Source: Pseudomonadota bacterium (lineage in GTDB: Bacteria > Pseudomonadota > Gammaproteobacteria > Xanthomonadales > Xanthomonadaceae). Taken from it: a stretch of DNA of 29,962 nucleotides. The position numbers and the translations under genes are program-made. Of the stretch, positions 6,272-14,033 are shown piece after piece (positions within the stretch are counted from its first letter, which is position 1; each line of letters starts with the position of its first letter). Below the pieces are notes generated by a model. The model ran no database searches. It was given only the letters and a program-made list of their open reading frames with translations, and was not told the origin of the DNA. The stretch lies in contig JAEWBY010000102.1 in NCBI GenBank assembly GCA_023390905.1, positions 1 to 29,962 of the forward strand. The letters are read 5' to 3'.

Positions 6272-8982
6272 GCCGTGACATCCTCGTGTTGGGTGTCGCC
6301 CACACGGCGCGGCGGCACCGGAGCCAGATAACCCACGACCGTGCACAGCAGGCCGTAGGCGATGAACGACGCAATCCCGAGCGCATCACCGAGGTTGCCG
6401 CGATCGACCAGCAGCAGCTTCAGCAACACCACGCCCATCAGCACCGCGCCTGCCAGCCAGAGTGTGCGATGCGCGCGCCGGGAACCGATGACCCAACCGA
6501 TCACGCCCAGTACGCTCCAGGTCACGCTGAGGCTGGTCTGCGCCACACTGGTGCCGAAGCCATGCATGCCCCAGCCGATTCCGCCCCACAGATGCGCGCT
6601 GCGCAGCACGCTGCTGGTGATCAGCAGGAACCCGAGCAGCGATACGATCAACGGGCGCACCGCGCGCCATGAGGGCGGGACGCCGTCACGCGAAAGCCAG
6701 GCGTACAGCAGCACGACGAATACAAGCTGCGCCAGTTCGAGCGGATTGAGCAGCGGGATCCACGGCAATGGCGACGGATGGCCGGGCAATGTCAGCGCGA
6801 TCAGCCAGCCGATGCCGAGCACGCTGAAATACACCGTCTGCAGCGGGCGGCGATAACCATCGAACGACTCGCCGAGCGGCGCGGACAGCAGACGCCACTG
6901 GCCGAGACTGAGTGCGGCCAGCGTCAGCCACGGCGCCGCCACGGCTAGCACGCGCCAGCCCTGCGCCAGTTGATGACGCTGATGCAACCAGTCCAGCAGC
7001 AACGACAACACCAGCGGCCAGATCAGCAGCCAGGCGAACTGCGCCCAGCCTGCCAGTGCGTGTTCGCTGCGGCGCAGGCAGATCAGGCTGCGCACACCGA
7101 GCACCGCGAAGATCAGCCACGCCCATGCGCCATGGCCTGCGAACGGTTGCGCGTGCGCATCGCTCTGCGCGAGTGCCAGCGGCGCGGCCGTGATCAATCC
7201 GAGCAAGGTGATCAGGGCCAGTGCGGTCCACGGATGACGGCGATGCACTTCGGCCGCAAGCCAGCCGGTGATCGCGACCAGCACGAGCCATGCGTCCGGT
7301 GCCTGATTCCAGGCGACGAAACGATCGATCTCGAACAGTGCGCCGCCCAGCCACCACGCCATTCCCCACAGAAGGAACGCCCATGCGAACGCGTGCCCGC
7401 GCTGCCGGTAGGCCCACGCACTTGCAAAGCCGGCCAGCGCGATCAGCAGCGCGCTCATGAAACCGGGATTGATGATGGCGACGTCGTCGAGTGCGCGCAC
7501 CGCGCCCAGCGAGAACGCAAGCGCCGCGAGCAGTTGCAGCAGCGCGCCGCTGATCTGCGGCAGACGGCGCTGCTGGCGCAGCCCCAGCCAGATCATCGCC
7601 GCGCCCTCGAGCGCGAACACGCAGGCCGTCGCACGCGCAGTCAAGGCCAGCGGCACGGCCAGGGTGGCGAATCCGACCGCGAGCAGCGCGTATGGCGTCA
7701 CCAGCGCCGCGTACCGGGTGCGACGGCGCAGGAACGCAGCCAGCACCGCGTAGATCGCCGCCAGCCCGAGCGCGTTGAAGGCCAGCGGCAGTGGTTCGCC
7801 GCGCAACAAGCCGGCCTGCAACGAGAACGCGACCAGCGGTGCACCGAATACCAGGCAGCCGTCGATGAAACCGCGCCGGCTTTCAGGTTGTTTCCGCGCG
7901 TACAGCAGCGGAATGATGAGGTACAGCGCGAAGAACAGCAGCAGGAAAGGTTCGGTGCCGCCGAACTTGTGCGGCGCGTAATCGAGCACGCCCCAGATCG
8001 TGCCGATGCCGAAGGTGAACGCGAATCCGAGCAGATTGAGGATGCGCCACGGCTTCCACCACGCGACGCCGAGAATGGCGAGGTTCAGCACGGCGTAGTA
8101 CGAGAACAACGCCACATGGTTGCCGCTGCCGGTGGAAAGCCAGATCGGGGCGAGGAAACCGGCCAGCAGCGCGAACACCGCCAGCGCCTTCGCGTTCTGC
8201 AGCACCGCCAGCGCGCCGGCGCCGAAGATCAACACCACGCTCAACGCAAAGGCCGGCATCGCGTCGATGAACTCATAGCGCTTGAACGCGGCGAAGACGG
8301 TCAGCAGTAGGATGCCGATCGCGCCGCCCTGCAGGCTCAATGCGAAAGCGCGATGGCTTTCGCGCTTGCGCCATGCGAATACCAGTGCCGCCAGCGAGGC
8401 CGCGGCGATGCCGGCCAGGCGGAACTCGATCGGCATGCTCAGCCAGCCCTGGGTGGTCGCGTACCTCAACAACGCCGCCACGCCTGCGAACAGCACCAGG
8501 ATGCCGATCTTCACCGGCACATTGCCGACGGTGAACCAGCGCTTCACCGCGCGCAGACCGAGCGAGATCGGGTCCAGACGCGATGGTGCGCTCGCGGACA
8601 CCGGGCGCGGCACGACGGCTTCTCGTGCCGCAGGCTCCGCAGCGACGGCGCGCGGCGGAACGGTCTGGCGCTGCGGTGGCAACGGCGGCGGTCGCGGCGC
8701 CTGTGGAACCGGTGGCGGCGGCGGCGGCGGCGACGAATCGGCTGTCGTTTTGCGCGAAAGTTCCGACAGCGTGGGTGCATCCGCGCTCGTCTTCTCGGTC
8801 GCTGGCGCGACGGACTCGCCAGCGGATGCGACGCCCGATGCACGCAGGAGTTCCAGCTGCTGTTCCAGCCGCGCGACCCGTCCCTTCAATCCGGACAGCG
8901 ACACCAGCGCAATGATGAGCAGGATCGGAATGGCCAGTGCCGCCAGTCCCGCCAGCACCAGGATCGCCGCCAGATCATCCAT
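6268..8982 (-). CDS. DUF2339 polytopic membrane protein
   Basis: A 904-residue inner-membrane protein resembling the DUF2339 family, function unknown. An N-terminal membrane helix (about residues 5-30) is followed by a short coiled coil (GRVARLEQQLELL), a flexible Pro/Ala-rich linker with seven consecutive prolines, and from about residue 150 many closely spaced hydrophobic helices, by eye roughly two dozen, to the C-terminus. No enzyme motif is recognisable. The ATG follows GAGGAACCCAA, an acceptable ribosome-binding site. It is the first gene of a coupled pair with DUF3999 and lies between gap and pgk on the same strand. The many-helix layout with a periplasmic partner suggests transport or assembly of envelope material, but this is inference. 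Confidence 0.82.
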   Translation of the reverse strand: MDDLAAILVLAGLAALAIPILLIIALVSLSGLKGRVARLEQQLELLRASGVASAGESVAPATEKTSADAPTLSELSRKTTADSSPPPPPPPVPQAPRPPPLPPQRQTVPPRAVAAEPAAREAVVPRPVSASAPSRLDPISLGLRAVKRWFTVGNVPVKIGILVLFAGVAALLRYATTQGWLSMPIEFRLAGIAAASLAALVFAWRKRESHRAFALSLQGGAIGILLLTVFAAFKRYEFIDAMPAFALSVVLIFGAGALAVLQNAKALAVFALLAGFLAPIWLSTGSGNHVALFSYYAVLNLAILGVAWWKPWRILNLLGFAFTFGIGTIWGVLDYAPHKFGGTEPFLLLFFALYLIIPLLYARKQPESRRGFIDGCLVFGAPLVAFSLQAGLLRGEPLPLAFNALGLAAIYAVLAAFLRRRTRYAALVTPYALLAVGFATLAVPLALTARATACVFALEGAAMIWLGLRQQRRLPQISGALLQLLAALAFSLGAVRALDDVAIINPGFMSALLIALAGFASAWAYRQRGHAFAWAFLLWGMAWWLGGALFEIDRFVAWNQAPDAWLVLVAITGWLAAEVHRRHPWTALALITLLGLITAAPLALAQSDAHAQPFAGHGAWAWLIFAVLGVRSLICLRRSEHALAGWAQFAWLLIWPLVLSLLLDWLHQRHQLAQGWRVLAVAAPWLTLAALSLGQWRLLSAPLGESFDGYRRPLQTVYFSVLGIGWLIALTLPGHPSPLPWIPLLNPLELAQLVFVVLLYAWLSRDGVPPSWRAVRPLIVSLLGFLLITSSVLRSAHLWGGIGWGMHGFGTSVAQTSLSVTWSVLGVIGWVIGSRRAHRTLWLAGAVLMGVVLLKLLLVDRGNLGDALGIASFIAYGLLCTVVGYLAPVPPRRVGDTQHEDVTA
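8714..8732. repeat. GGC trinucleotide run coding for polyproline
   Basis: Six uninterrupted GGC units on the plus strand, read in the DUF2339 gene on the minus strand as GCC-CCG type codons of the seven-proline tract in its N-terminal linker. Such short tandem repeats can vary in length between strains without changing frame. Confidence 0.6.
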
Positions 8983-9144
8983 TTGGGTTCCTCATGCTCG
9001 CCGGGTCCATGACAGTAACGGGGATGTGCGCCGCAATGGGACGGCCGCCGAAGCCTCGGTGAAACCCGGCGGGTTTGCAATACATCGGCGCGGATGAAGC
9101 GGGATCCATCGGCGATGGCCGGACGATACCAGCGGCACAAAAGA

Positions 9145-9168
9145 AAAGGGCGCCACGGGGCGCCCTTT
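9145..9168 (-). terminator. Rho-independent terminator of gap
   Basis: A perfect 10-bp stem, AAAGGGCGCC pairing with GGCGCCCTTT, around a four-base loop. Read on the minus strand it starts 22 bases after the gap stop codon and is followed by TCTTTTGTG, a T-rich tail. It should separate gap from the DUF2339-DUF3999 pair downstream. Confidence 0.85.
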
Positions 9169-9189
9169 CTGTCCCAGCGGTGCAGCGGC

Positions 9190-10194
<1,005 letters not shown>

Positions 10195-10245
10195 TGCTGG
10201 GACTCCTGCGGCCGCGCCCGGCGCGGCGGGTTGACGGGAACGGCC

Positions 10246-10251
10246 ATTCTA
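10246..10251 (-). promoter_or_regulatory. Putative -10 box of gap
   Basis: On the minus strand this reads TAGAAT, five of six matches to consensus, 52 bases before the gap ATG. No convincing -35 hexamer sits 16-18 bases upstream. The FNR-type palindrome lies about 45 bp further upstream and could in principle influence this promoter too. Confidence 0.4.
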
Positions 10252-10294
10252 ACAGCCCGCTGCGTGGAGGGCCGGGCAAACCCTTGAGCGGCCA

Positions 10295-10308
10295 TTGATC
10301 CGGATCAA
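10295..10308 (+). promoter_or_regulatory. FNR/ANR-type operator upstream of ompW
   Basis: TTGATCCGGATCAA is a perfect 14-bp palindrome matching the FNR/ANR consensus TTGAT-N4-ATCAA at every fixed position. Its centre is 72 bp before the ompW ATG. If it acts as a class II activator site centred at -41.5, transcription would begin near 10343, leaving a leader of about 30 bases with GAGAAC before the ATG. FNR control of ompW is known in E. coli. Action here is inferred. Confidence 0.75.
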
Positions 10309-10373
10309 GGCGCGCGCGCCGGGCGAGGCGGAAACTGACTTCCGTTCCTCCACGCAACCATAACGAGAACTCC

Positions 10374-10994
10374 ATGAAAAAGCCTCTGATTACCCTGCTC
10401 GCCCTTGCCGTCGCCGGCGTCGCCGCGCCTGCCTTCGCGCAGTCCAAGGGCGACTACACCGTCGGCATCGGCGTCCACCAGGTCAATCCGAAGTCGGACA
10501 ACGGCAAGATCGCCAACGGCGCGCTGGCCGTGGAAGTCGACAGTGACGTCAAGCCGACCGTGACCTTCGAATACTTCCTCGCCGACAACCTGGGCCTGGA
10601 AGTCATCGCCGCACTGCCGTTCAAGCACGACATCGCCATCAAGGGCCTGGGCACCGTCGGCAGCACCAAGCAACTGCCGCCGACCGTGAGCCTGCAGTAC
10701 CACTTCAACAGCAAGGGCAAGGTGTCGCCGTTCGTGGGCGCCGGCGTGAACTACACGACCTTCTTCAGTGAAGACACCCGCGGCGCGCTGCAGGGTTCTG
10801 ACCTGAAGCTCGGCAACTCCTGGGGCCTGGCCGCGCACGCCGGCATCGACTTCGCCGTCAGCGAGAAGTCCTCGATCCGCATCGATGCGCGCTACATCGA
10901 CATCGATACCGACGTGAAGCTGGATCGCGCCAAGCTCGGCACGGTCAACATCGACCCGGTGGTCTACGGTGCGGCGTACGTCCTGAAGTTCTAA
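10374..10994 (+). CDS. ompW: OmpW-family outer-membrane protein
   Basis: A 206-residue small beta-barrel of the OmpW family, thought to form a narrow hydrophobic channel in the outer membrane. The signal peptide MKKPLITLLALAVAGVAAPAFA is predicted to be cut before QSKGDY. The remainder alternates short amphipathic strands with turns, includes YTVGIGVHQV, LGLEVIAALPFKHDI and SLQYHFN..GKVSPFVGAGVNYT typical of the family, and ends in the C-terminal Phe (YVLKF) recognised by the barrel assembly machinery. Length matches E. coli OmpW (about 190-210). It is divergent from gap and is the first gene after the FNR-type operator, which suggests oxygen control. The next gene starts 42 bp downstream with no terminator between. 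Confidence 0.93.
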   Translation: MKKPLITLLALAVAGVAAPAFAQSKGDYTVGIGVHQVNPKSDNGKIANGALAVEVDSDVKPTVTFEYFLADNLGLEVIAALPFKHDIAIKGLGTVGSTKQLPPTVSLQYHFNSKGKVSPFVGAGVNYTTFFSEDTRGALQGSDLKLGNSWGLAAHAGIDFAVSEKSSIRIDARYIDIDTDVKLDRAKLGTVNIDPVVYGAAYVLKF

Positions 10995-11002
10995 GGGGAA
11001 CG

Positions 11003-11026
11003 ATGCGGTCGGGTCATGTCGGTTAA
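11003..11026 (+). other. Possible 7-codon leader ORF before the nuclease gene
   Basis: Directly after the ompW stop codon, AAGGGGAACG forms the best ribosome-binding site in this gap and is followed by an ATG opening a frame of seven codons (MRSGHVG) and TAA. That frame is not in phase with the nuclease, whose likely ATG lies 10 bases after the TAA and has no clear binding site of its own. It could feed ribosomes into the nuclease gene by coupling. It may equally be chance. Confidence 0.3.
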
Positions 11027-11036
11027 AGTAATCGGC

Positions 11037-11852
11037 ATGATCCGCACCGCATCTGCTGTCTTCCTGTCGTTCCTGCTCCTGGTCTTCGCCGGCCTGCCAT
11101 CGCCGGCGCTGGCCTGGGGCGCCCTCGGTCACCGCCTGGTCGCGCGACTGGCCGAACCTGATCTGCAACCGCAGGCCCGCAGCCAGATTGAATGGCTGCT
11201 GCAGGGCGAAGCCGATCCCAGCCTCGCGGGCATCGCCACCTGGGCCGACAACCTGCGCGATACCGATCCCGATCTCGGCAAGGCCACCTCGCGCTGGCAC
11301 TACGTCAACATCGGCGAACAACACTGCGCCTACGCGCGCGAACTCGCCTGCCCCGACGGCGATTGCGTAGTCGAAGCATTGCGCGAGCAGACGGCGATTC
11401 TCGCCGATCGCACCCGTTCCCGGGCCGAGCGGCTGCAGGCGCTGAAATTCGTCGTGCATTTCGCCGGCGACATCCACCAGCCGCTGCATGCCGGCTACGC
11501 GCATGATCGGGGCGGCAACGATTTCCAGACCAATTACGAAGGCAAGGGCAGCAATCTGCACAGCGTGTGGGACAGCGGCCTGCTGAAGTCGCGCGGGCTG
11601 GATGAAGACGCCTACGTGCAGCACCTGCGCGCTTTGCCCACCGCGCATCGGGATGCCTTCGTGCTGCCGCCCCCGGCCGCCCGATGGGCCGAGCAGTCCT
11701 GTACGCTGGCGCTTCGACCGGGCTTTTACCCGCGCCGTGCCAAGCTCGATTCCGGGTATTACACGCAACACCTGCCACTGGCCGAGCAGCAACTGCGACT
11801 GGGCGGCGCGCGGCTGGCGCAACTGTTGAACCAGGCACTCGCCGCACCGTAG
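11037..11852 (+). CDS. Secreted S1/P1-type zinc nuclease
   Basis: A 271-residue exported nuclease of the S1/P1 family, which uses three zinc ions to cleave single-stranded DNA and RNA and 3'-phosphomonoesters. The signal peptide ends ...SPALA, leaving tryptophan W27 as the mature N-terminus, as required because the N-terminal Trp binds zinc. All nine expected ligands are visible: W27, H32, D71, H88, H141, D145, H151, H175 and D179, with spacing close to P1 nuclease. Three Cys residues (C97, C105, C110) may form a disulfide. An upstream ATG at 11016 would add seven residues before the signal; the chosen start fits the signal better. It lies between ompW and modA, all same strand, short gaps. 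Likely role is periplasmic or extracellular nucleic-acid and phosphate scavenging. Confidence 0.92.
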   Translation: MIRTASAVFLSFLLLVFAGLPSPALAWGALGHRLVARLAEPDLQPQARSQIEWLLQGEADPSLAGIATWADNLRDTDPDLGKATSRWHYVNIGEQHCAYARELACPDGDCVVEALREQTAILADRTRSRAERLQALKFVVHFAGDIHQPLHAGYAHDRGGNDFQTNYEGKGSNLHSVWDSGLLKSRGLDEDAYVQHLRALPTAHRDAFVLPPPAARWAEQSCTLALRPGFYPRRAKLDSGYYTQHLPLAEQQLRLGGARLAQLLNQALAAP

Positions 11853-11890
11853 ACCTTCTGCAAGACCGCTCCCCCACACGGAGTATCCGG

Positions 11891-12673
11891 ATGAATGTGC
11901 TGCCACGCCGCTGCATCGCGCTGTTGCTGGTCCTGCTTGCATCGATCACCACGTCGGCGCACGCGCAGGAGAAAGCGGCGCTCACCGTCTTCGCCGCCGC
12001 CAGCCTGAAGGAATCGATGGACGAAGCCGCCGCCGCCTATGAGCGAGGCAGCGGCACACCGGTGCGCATCTCCTATGCGGCCAGTTCCGCGCTCGCGCGC
12101 CAGATCGAACAGGGCGCGCCGGCCGATGTGTTCTTTTCGGCGGATCTGCAATGGATGGATTATCTGCAGCAGCGCGGCAAGGTCGATGCGGCGCAGCGTC
12201 GCAACCTGCTCGGCAATCAGCTCGTGCTCATCGCGCCGGCAGCGAACGCGGGCGCAGTCGATTTGAAGAAGGCCGGTGCCATCGCCGCAGCGCTCGGCGC
12301 GCGGGGGCGGCTGGCCGTCGGGCAGACGAACAGCGTGCCGGCGGGCAAATATGCGCGCGCCTCGCTGGAGAAGCTCGGTCACTGGGCAGGCGTCAAGAAC
12401 CGGCTCGCCGAATCCGAAAGCGTGCGCGCGGCGCTGATGCTGGTGACGCGGGGTGAGGCGCCGCTGGGCATCGTCTATGCGTCCGACGCGCGCGCCGGGC
12501 ACGGTGTGCGCGTGGCCGCCACGTTCCCCGCCGACAGCCATCCGCCGATCGTCTATCCGATCGCGGCGCTGCGCGGTCCGCGACAGGCGCAGGCGATGGC
12601 ATTCGTGCGCTGGCTGGAATCGCCACAGGCGCGTGCGATATTCCAGCGCCACGGTTTCCAGCCACTGCGCTGA
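11891..12673 (+). CDS. modA: Molybdate ABC transporter, periplasmic binding protein
   Basis: Captures molybdate (or tungstate) in the periplasm and delivers it to ModB. The product is 260 residues with signal peptide ending TSAHA before QEKAAL. Binding-site landmarks of the ModA family are FAAASLKES (S38), YAASSALARQI (S66), SVPAGKYA and GIVYASDA, the tyrosine being a known oxyanion contact in E. coli ModA. A GGAG ribosome-binding site lies seven bases before this ATG. The open frame extends 69 codons further upstream, but that stretch overlaps the nuclease gene and lacks homology, so the later start is chosen. It begins 38 bp after the nuclease gene and is followed by modB after nine bases. 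Confidence 0.94.
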   Translation: MNVLPRRCIALLLVLLASITTSAHAQEKAALTVFAAASLKESMDEAAAAYERGSGTPVRISYAASSALARQIEQGAPADVFFSADLQWMDYLQQRGKVDAAQRRNLLGNQLVLIAPAANAGAVDLKKAGAIAAALGARGRLAVGQTNSVPAGKYARASLEKLGHWAGVKNRLAESESVRAALMLVTRGEAPLGIVYASDARAGHGVRVAATFPADSHPPIVYPIAALRGPRQAQAMAFVRWLESPQARAIFQRHGFQPLR

Positions 12674-12682
12674 GCGCCCGCC

Positions 12683-13375
12683 GTGGACTGGTTCACTCCG
12701 GAAGAACTTACCGCCATCCGGCTCAGTCTGCGCGTGGCCCTGACCGCGGTCCTGGGCAGCCTGCCCTTCGGCATCGCGATTGGCTGGCTGCTGGCGCGCC
12801 GGCGGTTTCCCGGCAAGGCCCTGCTCGATGCGCTGGTGCATCTGCCGCTGGTCCTGCCACCGGTGGTGATGGGCTATGCACTGCTGATGACGCTGGGGAC
12901 GCAGGGTGCGGTGGGCGGCTTTCTCGAACGCCAGTTCGGCATCGTGTTCGCCTTCCGCTGGACCGGCGCGGCGCTGGCCTGCGCGGTGATGGGGTTTCCG
13001 CTGATGGTGCGCGCGATCCGGCTCTCGCTGGAAACCACCGATCGCCGGCTGGAACAGGCCGCGTCCACGCTGGGCGCAGGGCCCTGGCGCGTGTTCTTCA
13101 CCATCACGCTGCCGCTGGCGTGGCCCGGACTGGTGGCCGGCGCGGTGCTGGCGTTCGCCAAAGCGCTGGGCGAGTTCGGAGCGACGATCACCTTCGTCTC
13201 TAACATTCCCGGCCAGACGCAGACATTGTCTTCGGCCATCTACGGGCTGATGCAGGTACCCGGAGGCGAAGCGGGCATCTGGCGGCTCGCGGCGGTCGCG
13301 GTGGCGATCTCGCTGGGCGCGCTGCTGTTTTCCGAATGGCTGGTGCGCCGTCATCGCGGCCGGGAGGAAGCCTGA
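12683..13375 (+). CDS. modB: Molybdate ABC transporter permease
   Basis: The membrane channel of the molybdate importer. 230 residues with about five membrane helices, starting with a GTG codon (MDWFTPEELTAIRLSLRVAL). The EAA-type loop that docks with the ATPase is visible as EQAASTLGAGPWRVFFTITLP, followed by the conserved ALGEFGATITF segment near the C-terminal end. Length is normal for ModB. It starts nine bases after modA and its TGA shares one base with the modC ATG, so modB and modC are coupled. Confidence 0.95.
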   Translation: MDWFTPEELTAIRLSLRVALTAVLGSLPFGIAIGWLLARRRFPGKALLDALVHLPLVLPPVVMGYALLMTLGTQGAVGGFLERQFGIVFAFRWTGAALACAVMGFPLMVRAIRLSLETTDRRLEQAASTLGAGPWRVFFTITLPLAWPGLVAGAVLAFAKALGEFGATITFVSNIPGQTQTLSSAIYGLMQVPGGEAGIWRLAAVAVAISLGALLFSEWLVRRHRGREEA

Positions 13376-13992
13376 TGCTGCGCATGGCGATCGATCTCCA
13401 GCGCGGCGGTTTTTCGCGCCACGTGGCGATCCAGTCCGACGCGCGCGTGCTCGCGTTGACGGGGCCATCCGGCGTGGGCAAGACGACCGTGCTCAACGCC
13501 ATCGCCGGCCTGGTGACACCGCGCTCGGGCTTCATCGAGATCGACGGCCGCGTGTTGTTCGACAGCACGCGCCGCATCCACATTCCCACGCACCGCCGGC
13601 GCATCGGCTACGTCTTCCAGGATGCACGGCTGTTCCCGCATCTCGATGTCCGGCGGAACCTGCGCTATGGCCGGCACGAGCGCGGCGCGCAGGCGCGCTT
13701 CGGCTTCGAGGCGATGGTCGAACTGCTGGGCATCGGCCCATTGCTCGAACGGCCCACGCGCAATCTCTCCGGCGGTGAAGCGCAGCGTGTGGCAATCGGG
13801 CGCGCCCTGCTTTCGCAACCGGACGTGCTGCTGTTCGACGAACCGCTGTCCGCGCTGGATCAGGCGCGTCGCGAGGAATTGATCCCCTACCTGCAACGCG
13901 TGCGCGATGAAATCCGCTTGCCGATCGTCTATGTCAGCCATCATCCGGAAGAAGTGCAGCGACTGGCCGACGCCATCCACGTGCTGGATTGA
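13375..13992 (+). CDS. modC: Short molybdate ABC transporter ATPase without TOBE domain
   Basis: ATP-hydrolysing subunit of the ModABC importer. At 205 residues it contains the complete nucleotide-binding domain: Walker A GPSGVGKTT (30-38), Q-loop FQD (Q82), signature LSGGEAQ (131-137), Walker B VLLFDE (151-156) and H-loop H190. It ends in IHVLD directly after the ATPase domain, lacking the roughly 130-residue C-terminal TOBE/Mop domain of E. coli ModC that binds molybdate and mediates transinhibition. There is no frameshift: the next 41 bp lead into another gene. The start is set by GGGAGGAAG and the TGATG overlap with modB; 13 extra upstream codons lie within modB. Confidence 0.93.
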   Translation: MLRMAIDLQRGGFSRHVAIQSDARVLALTGPSGVGKTTVLNAIAGLVTPRSGFIEIDGRVLFDSTRRIHIPTHRRRIGYVFQDARLFPHLDVRRNLRYGRHERGAQARFGFEAMVELLGIGPLLERPTRNLSGGEAQRVAIGRALLSQPDVLLFDEPLSALDQARREELIPYLQRVRDEIRLPIVYVSHHPEEVQRLADAIHVLD

Positions 13993-14033
13993 GCGCAATG
14001 CGTCATCGCCGGGTTTTTCGCTAAGCTTCCCGC

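Noticed and set aside
9062..9076. AAACCC-GGC-GGGTTT hairpin upstream of DUF2339 as a regulatory element
   Set aside because: Six-base stem with a three-base loop, no T tract and no relation to a recognisable promoter; could easily be chance.
11853..11890. Possible molybdenum-cofactor riboswitch before modA
   Set aside because: Only 38 bases separate the nuclease stop from the modA start, far too short, and no stem pattern is present.
10305..11942. 545-residue minus-strand open frame opposite ompW and the nuclease
   Set aside because: Antisense to a signal-peptide barrel protein and a nuclease with complete catalytic residues; no domain of its own.
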